Part shown: positions 58,985 to 64,000 of the stretch, one piece after another
How the letters are laid out: each line of letters starts with the position of its first letter
Numbering within the stretch: the stretch's first letter is position 1
Assembly (NCBI GenBank): GCA_035048485.1
Contig: CM068584.1
Span: forward strand, 63,098,420-63,162,419
Length of the DNA stretch: 64,000 bases
Reading direction: 5' to 3'
Source of the DNA: Pteria penguin
Lineage: Eukaryota > Mollusca > Bivalvia > Pterioida > Pteriidae
Made by a program: the position numbers and the translations under genes
The notes under the pieces: model-generated
Seen by the model: only the letters and a program-made list of their open reading frames with translations
Database searches by the model: none
Told to the model about the DNA's origin: nothing

Positions 58985-59896
58985 GAGTTGTTAGAACATC
59001 TAAAATCAAAAAGCTTTACTAAAAATCACTCCATCAGGTCTTTTGAGTTTTCAACTCTTTACACAACGATCCCTCATCAGAAATTAAAAGACAGTTTAGC
59101 GGAAATTCTTCAAAATGCATTTACTAGTAAAAAAGGTAAAAACGGAAGCCGCAAATTCAAACATATAGTTATAGGCCATGATAAAACTTACTTTGCTAGG
59201 GAAAATTCTGATTCCAAAAATAAATACACTGAAACAGCTGTCATTCATATGTTGAACTTTCTTACCGATAACATTTGTATGGTGTTAAGAGGAAAGGTTT
59301 GTCAACAAATTGGCGGCATTCAAATGGGCACTAACTTTGCTCCGCTTCCGGCTGACATATACCTTTACTCCTAAGAAGCTGAATTCATTCAGTCTGCTTT
59401 CGTAAGGAAAAAAACAATTGGCTCTTGGCTGCAATTTCACTTACAGATATATATATAATCCTTCATTCGCGGATTACCTTAGCATCATCTATCCAAGTGA
59501 ACTGGAGGTCAAAGAAACCACAGAAAGTAGTAATTCTATTCGTATTTAGATTTTATGTTGTCTTTCGACATTAACGGTCAATTGAACACCTCACTCTATG
59601 AAAAACATGACGATTTTAATTTCGCTATCACAAACTTTCCTTTCATAAGTAGCAACATTCCATCATCGCCTGCATACGGCGTATTCATATCTCAGTTAAT
59701 ACGTTATTCCAGAGCATGTTCAAATTACAATGACTTTGTTCTGAGGGCTAGGCGACTTTCAGTTAAGCTGTTCAACCAGGGTTACATATGTGCTAGACTA
59801 GCAACGTCACTGAGGAAGTTCTACGGTCGTTACGAGACTCTTATTACTCCAGATGGTATCTCGTTATCCAGACTATTAAATGATATTCTGGGGTGA
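58985..59896 (+). pseudogene. Second Penelope-like RT, different subfamily, YxDD lost
   Basis: Two frames, 58,988-59,374 and 59,555-59,896. The first has SFEFSTLYTTIPHQKLKDSL (motif A; the Asp is Glu here) and QQIGGIQMGTNFAPLPADIY (motif B). The second has YEKHDDFNFAITNFPFISSN, PAYGVFISQLIRYSRACSN and ATSLRKFYGRYE. Between them a third frame reads NPSFADYLSIIYPSELEVKE, and the sequence that should hold YxDD is reduced to an atatatata stretch near 59,445. Sequence differs clearly from the 57-kb RT. Motif A is degraded and motif C is missing, so it is inactive. Confidence 0.75.
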
Positions 59897-59974
59897 TTCC
59901 GATCATTTTACACAGATTTGACACCTTCTTTGCTAGAAGGTTACCTACTTTGACTTCTCCATATATAAATACAT

Positions 59975-60740
59975 ATGGAATTTACACGATTTGACTCTTT
60001 TTACTGGATATATGTGACGGGTGTTTCTATGAAGCGGGAGATGCTCACTCTCCCTGGGCACCTGGTCTCACTCCATCACAGGGGTTCACATATGCTCTTC
60101 AAGTGGACATATTTTGTTATTTTCCACTTGTTTTTCATTTTCACTGATTTTTTATGTAATCTGATTTCATGATTTTTAGACTTATGGTTTGGACTTATCC
60201 AATATCTTTACATTGATATTCATGTATTGTATAGCTCCATGGTGACTTCTGTCACCAGAACTCCTCTTTTTTCTTTTGTATGTTTGTTTACTGGACGAGT
60301 AGATTTCTTCGACAAGCCTTGTCGAAACCATTTAAAAAGAGATAAGATCCTCAACTGTGTGCACTTTTGCAATACTTTATATATCACTGACCTAATCTTG
60401 CCTTCATCACTCATTTTTTCATTCAATGATAATAATTTTCATGACTTCTTATACAGATCACTCTCTTAATCATTGTTATCTTTATGGAGAGGTATTTATA
60501 ATTTTGCGAATATATGATTTCTAATTACACTGCTTTTGTGCTGAGCTAAGAAGTAGTTTTATGAAATTGTTTACAATGCCCGTTGAATGTTGATCGACGT
60601 TTAAATCGGCTATCATGACACGCGTTCTGTGATGCTTTTATTTATATTATTATCATTGTTGTATTGGCATGCTCCTGCATTTATTTCTCTATCTTTCTCT
60701 CTGTATGTGCTGTATATATTTTTGTCAATAAAGGAAGAAG
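59975..60740 (+). mobile_element. Penelope-like element 3' tail, second subfamily
   Basis: gatatatgtgacgggtgttt, gggcacctggtctcactcca and caggggttcacatatg, then cgacaagccttgtcgaaacc, atcattgttatctttatgg and tatttctctatctttctctc. It matches fragments at 31,971, 39,365 and 42,200-42,680. Confidence 0.6.
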
Positions 60741-60849
60741 CAGCTTTTATGTCATATAACAATACACATATATTTGAGAAAATAAGAATGTAGTTTTTAT
60801 TCTTTTTAATAGAATTTTGTTCTAGAAAAGAAGACAGAAGACATCTGAC

Positions 60850-61297
60850 CGAGACGCGATAGATTTGAAGACAATCTAGAACGGGAAATTGTATATAAAG
60901 TTGTAAGAGATAATTCCTTTTCTAGAGTTTTGAAACTAAGAGAACTTTCGAGGAAACGGTCAGTTTAAATGCATATATAATGTGCAGAATTATTATTTCG
61001 ATGGAAATTACCAAAATAAACTACGCTTCTTCGAGAGGGCAGACAATGTCATGCTCGTCTTAATTTGACTTTAAGCTTAAATGACGCTAACTTATTTGTT
61101 CAATGTCTTTGTATTAAACCTGACAAAGAATGACAACTCTTTTCAGGACTCACTGTAATTCTAAAAATAACTGCACGACACAAGGGCATAACACTTTGAA
61201 TATTGGTGAAAAAATTAGAACTAGGAGTCAAATGATTGAAATATAATTATTGATGATTTTTCATTTCTGCAAACAGATGTGGAGTGGAAAGGATTTT
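60850..61297. other. Duplicated intron segment
   Basis: Joins abruptly after gacatctgaccgag to cgcgatagatttgaagaca, which matches 50,285-50,740. It is a deletion junction relative to the 42.8-44.4 kb unit. No gene. Confidence 0.5.
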
Positions 61298-61552
61298 TGA
61301 TTGAGTATTGTATTACGTGATACAACGGTTATTTCTTGTATATGGTGACGGCATCTGCGAAAATTTCTATTTTTTGAAACGGACCCACCCGAAGTTGTGA
61401 GAGATCTTTTACGCAAAACACACACCGTGGCACCCAACATCGGTTTTTATTATCTCATCCGATAGGCAGAACATGTTCTGCCCACCGCGAGAATTGAAAC
61501 CGTGACCTCTGTGTCACCAGCTTAGCACCTGATCCATCAGGCCACACGGGCT
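61298..61552 (-). mobile_element. Unit-associated SINE (minus), copy 4
   Basis: Same SINE beside the 61,795 exon. The B box is decayed (cggtttcaattc) and a small deletion removes tgatgcattacatag. Confidence 0.78.
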
Positions 61553-61794
61553 AAATGCAAAAGAATGCTTCAACACCCTGCTTGTTCATTTTGGGGAAAT
61601 GGTCTTTAAACTCCTTACTATTATAGAAAATGTTTGCCAACGTACGGTGTTACATGTCAATAGTCGGAACGAATTTGAACAGTGTGATGTAAAAACAATT
61701 CTTTTCCTGTTTTAAAGTGAATATTTCCAATGGTGATATGGAACATTAAAACAAGCTAAATGTTTATTTTGTAAGACATACTGATTTGACTTAC

Positions 61795-61893
61795 ATGATC
61801 CTTGGCATTGACATCCGCCTTAGCATCGATAAGCATCTTCACTGCATCACTGTGACCTTTGCATACTGCAGTGTGGAGTGGAGTGACGTCATT
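61795..61893 (-). CDS. Ankyrin repeat exon, amplified set (C type)
   Basis: 99 bp, acceptor ttttccttgtag, donor gtaagtc, phase 0. Encodes NDVTPLHTAVCKGHSDA then VKMLIDAKADVNAKDH. It differs from 62,877 by a single residue (Ala/Val), from gca versus gta. It is the first of the compact tandem units at the window's right edge. Confidence 0.92.
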
Positions 61894-62367
61894 CTACAAG
61901 GAAAATGAAATGAATGTGAAAGAATACCACGTCATTTTTATTATACAAAGTGTGAAAACTTCACAAAAAGTCTCGAAGACATTTTTAACAATAATGTTGT
62001 AGAGTAACGAAAAACCGATTGCGCTCATTTATTATTTTAATAGAAGTTGTTAAAATAAACTATGCCTATTCAAAGAAAAAAAAAGCCAAAATGATCTTTT
62101 TTTTTTTTAATTTTACGTTAAGCTTAAACGACGCTAACATTTGTTCAACGTGTTTGGTTTAAAACTGACAAAGACAGACAAATCTGTTCACGACTTACAC
62201 TGTAATTCCAAAAATAACATTTTACAGCGCATTCCTGAACGAAAAAAAAAAGAAGGTGACATTTTGAATACTGGTGACAAAATTAGAACTAGGAGTCAAA
62301 TGATTGAGATATTGTGTTATTAATGATTTGTCATTTCTCCAAAAAAATGTGAATTGGAAAGGATTTT

Positions 62368-62634
62368 TGATTGAATAAACTTTTACGTGATACAACGGTT
62401 ATTTCACGTATATGGTGACGGCATCTGCGTGATGAATTACATAGAAATTTCTATTTTGCAACGGACCCACCCGAAGTAGTGAGAGATCTTTTACGCAACA
62501 CACACACCGTGACACCCAACATCGTTTTTTGTTGTCTCATCCGAAAGACAGAACATGTTGTGCCCACGGCGGCAGTCTAACCCGTGACCTCTGTGTCACC
62601 AGCTTAGCACCTGATCAATCAGGCCACACGGGCT
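62368..62634 (-). mobile_element. Unit-associated SINE (minus), copy 5
   Basis: Same SINE beside the 62,877 exon, 1,070 bp from copy 4. The B box is mutated (gggttagactgc). Confidence 0.78.
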
Positions 62635-62876
62635 AAATCCAAAAGAATGCTTCATCACCCTGCCTGTTCATTTTCGGGAAATGGTCTTTGAGATCCTTAC
62701 TATTATAGAAAATGTTTGCCAACGTATGGTGTTACATGTCAATAGTCAGAACGAATATGAGCAGTGTGATGTAAATACAATTCTTTTCCTGTTTTAAAGT
62801 GAATATTTCCAATGGTGATATGGGACATTAAAACAAGCGAAATGTTTATTTTGTAAGACATACTGATTTGACTTAC

Positions 62877-62975
62877 ATGATCCTTGGCATTGACATCCGC
62901 CTTAGCATCGATAAGCATCTTCACTACATCACTGTGACCTTTGCATACTGCAGTGTGGAGTGGAGTGACGTCATT
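62877..62975 (-). CDS. Ankyrin repeat exon, amplified set (C type), first in window
   Basis: 99 bp, acceptor ttttccttgtag, donor gtaagtc, phase 0. Encodes NDVTPLHTAVCKGHSDV then VKMLIDAKADVNAKDH. It is close to the textbook ankyrin consensus (TPLH, KGH, DVV, ADVNAKD). In transcript order this is the first repeat in the window; more are expected to the right. Confidence 0.92.
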
Positions 62976-63452
62976 CTACAAGGAAAATGAAATGAATGTG
63001 AAAGAATACCACGTCATTTTTTTATACAAAGTGTGAAAACTTCACAAAAAGTCTCGAAGACATTTTTAACAATAATGTTGTAGAGTACCGAAAAACCGAT
63101 TTCTCTGATTTATTATTTTAATAGAAGTTGTTAAAATAAACTATGCCTATTCAAAGAAAAAAAAAAGCCAAAATGATCTTTTTTCTAAATTTGACGTTAA
63201 GCTTAAATGACGCTAACTTATTTGTTCAACGTGTTTGGTTTAAAACTGACAAAGACAGACAAATCTGTTCACAACTTACACTGTAATTCCAAAAATAACA
63301 TTTTACAGCGCATTCCTGAACGAAAAAAAAAAAAAACCCAAGGTGACATTTTGAATACTGGTGACAAAATTAGAACTAGGAGTCAAATGATTGAGATATT
63401 GTGTTATTAATGATTTGTCATTTCTGCAAAAAATTGTGAATTCGAAAGGATT

Positions 63453-63617
63453 TTTGATTGAATAAACTTTTACGTGATACAACGGTTATTTCACGTATAT
63501 GAACATCGGTTTTTATTATCTCATCCGATAGGCAGAACATGTTCTGCCCACCGCGAGAATTGAAACCGTGACCTCTGTGTCACCAGCTTAGCACCTGATC
63601 CATCAGGCCACACGGGC
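63453..63617 (-). mobile_element. Unit-associated SINE (minus), copy 6, internally deleted
   Basis: Head and B-box region as in copy 4 (ccgcgagaattgaaaccgtg), but about 95 bp of the body is lost between ttcacgtatatg and aacatcggt. Confidence 0.75.
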
Positions 63618-64000
63618 TAAATGCAAAAGAATGCTTCAACACCCTGCTTGTTCATTTTGGGGAAATGGTCTTTAAACTCCTTACTATTATAGAAATTGTT
63701 TGCCAACGTACGGTGTTACATGTCAATAGTCGGAACGAATATGAACAGTGTGATGTAAATACAGTTCTTTTCCTGTTTTAAAGTGAATATTTCCAATGGT
63801 GATATGGAACATTAAAACACGCTAAATATTTCCTTAAGCTTAAATGACGCTAACTTATTTGTTCAACGTGTTTGGTTTAAAACTGACAAAGACAGACAAA
63901 TCTGTTCAGGACTTACACTGTAATTCCAAAAATAACATTTTACAGCGCATTCCTGAACGAAAAAAAAAAAAAAACCCAAGGTGACATTTTGAATACTGGT
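63618..64000. repeat. Exon-less duplication unit at the window edge
   Basis: Follows the 61.6 and 62.7 kb units up to ttaaaacacgctaaatattt (about 63,830), then jumps to ttaagcttaaatgacgctaa, which in the other units lies beyond the exon. The 99-bp exon and about 240 bp are therefore deleted from this unit. Confidence 0.8.

Larger units (their letters stand above)
27366..63999 (-). other. Ankyrin-repeat gene span (5' part outside window)
   Basis: Minus-strand gene with twelve exons visible here, in transcript order: 62,877; 61,795; 52,530; 51,201; 44,936; 43,790; 37,091; 34,694; 32,833; 31,284; 30,612; 27,366 (left coordinates). Every ankyrin exon begins and ends between codons and encodes one repeat, so any exon can be added or lost without a frameshift. 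Ankyrin repeats form stacked helix-turn-helix units that bind other proteins; the partner and cellular location here are unknown. No kinase, death, SOCS or channel domain is visible. The start codon and any N-terminal domain lie right of the window. The introns are mainly mobile elements, and the 43.8-64 kb part is a nested tandem duplication. Confidence 0.85.

Overview
This is eukaryotic nuclear DNA, AT-rich, intron-rich and crowded with repeats. The repeat types point to a mollusc, most likely a bivalve: tRNA-headed SINEs with a shared long body, a Penelope-like retroelement with a characteristic 3' tail, short CAGTGGCGG-ended MITEs, and a degenerate 'tatggcccggacaa...gattcctatata' repeat. 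That placement rests on remembered repeat families and is an inference. There are no operons and no CRISPR arrays, and I see no intact RNA gene.

Right half (about 27.3-64 kb): one gene runs on the minus strand, from beyond the right edge down to a stop codon at 27,366. It is an ankyrin-repeat gene built one repeat per exon. I find nine exons of exactly 99 bp (33 codons), one decayed exon of 93 bp, one 45-bp half-repeat capping exon and a 474-bp terminal exon. All are phase 0, with AG acceptors and GTAAG or GTAAAT donors. The six exons between 43.8 and 63 kb are nearly identical, and their introns are also copies of one another, with a minus-strand SINE downstream of five of the six. At the right edge the array tightens to tandem units of about 1.08 kb. 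The gene is therefore growing, or recently grew, by duplicating single-repeat exons without breaking the frame. The terminal exon encodes about 157 residues that I do not recognise.

The introns hold a Penelope-like retroelement family. One copy runs from about 55.8 to 58.5 kb with a readable but broken reverse transcriptase. A 5' half lies at 48.5-49.6 kb, a second subfamily at 59.0-59.9 kb, and many tails are scattered around. What remains of a GIY-YIG-like nuclease lies N-terminal to the RT, the permuted layout. The introns also carry a nested, dead Tc1 (DD34E) transposon at 37.5-39.0 kb, several SINEs with clear target-site duplications, and a MITE pair with GGGTCCGG-type ends.

Left half (1-27 kb): no convincing gene. 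It is a set of segmental duplications. Block A (1-8,044) and block B (from 8,045) are close copies, and an older, rearranged copy covers about 18.6-23.1 kb. Block A carries a 50-bp minisatellite that is only a single-copy-like locus in the older paralogue. It also carries a 1,080-bp MITE studded with CGCGTTAACGCG palindromes; a tandem repeat copy in block B supplies its empty insertion site. Long degenerate TAC/GTA trinucleotide tracts, a Gypsy integrase remnant and two weak exon-like ORFs (17.7 and 23.7 kb) complete this half.
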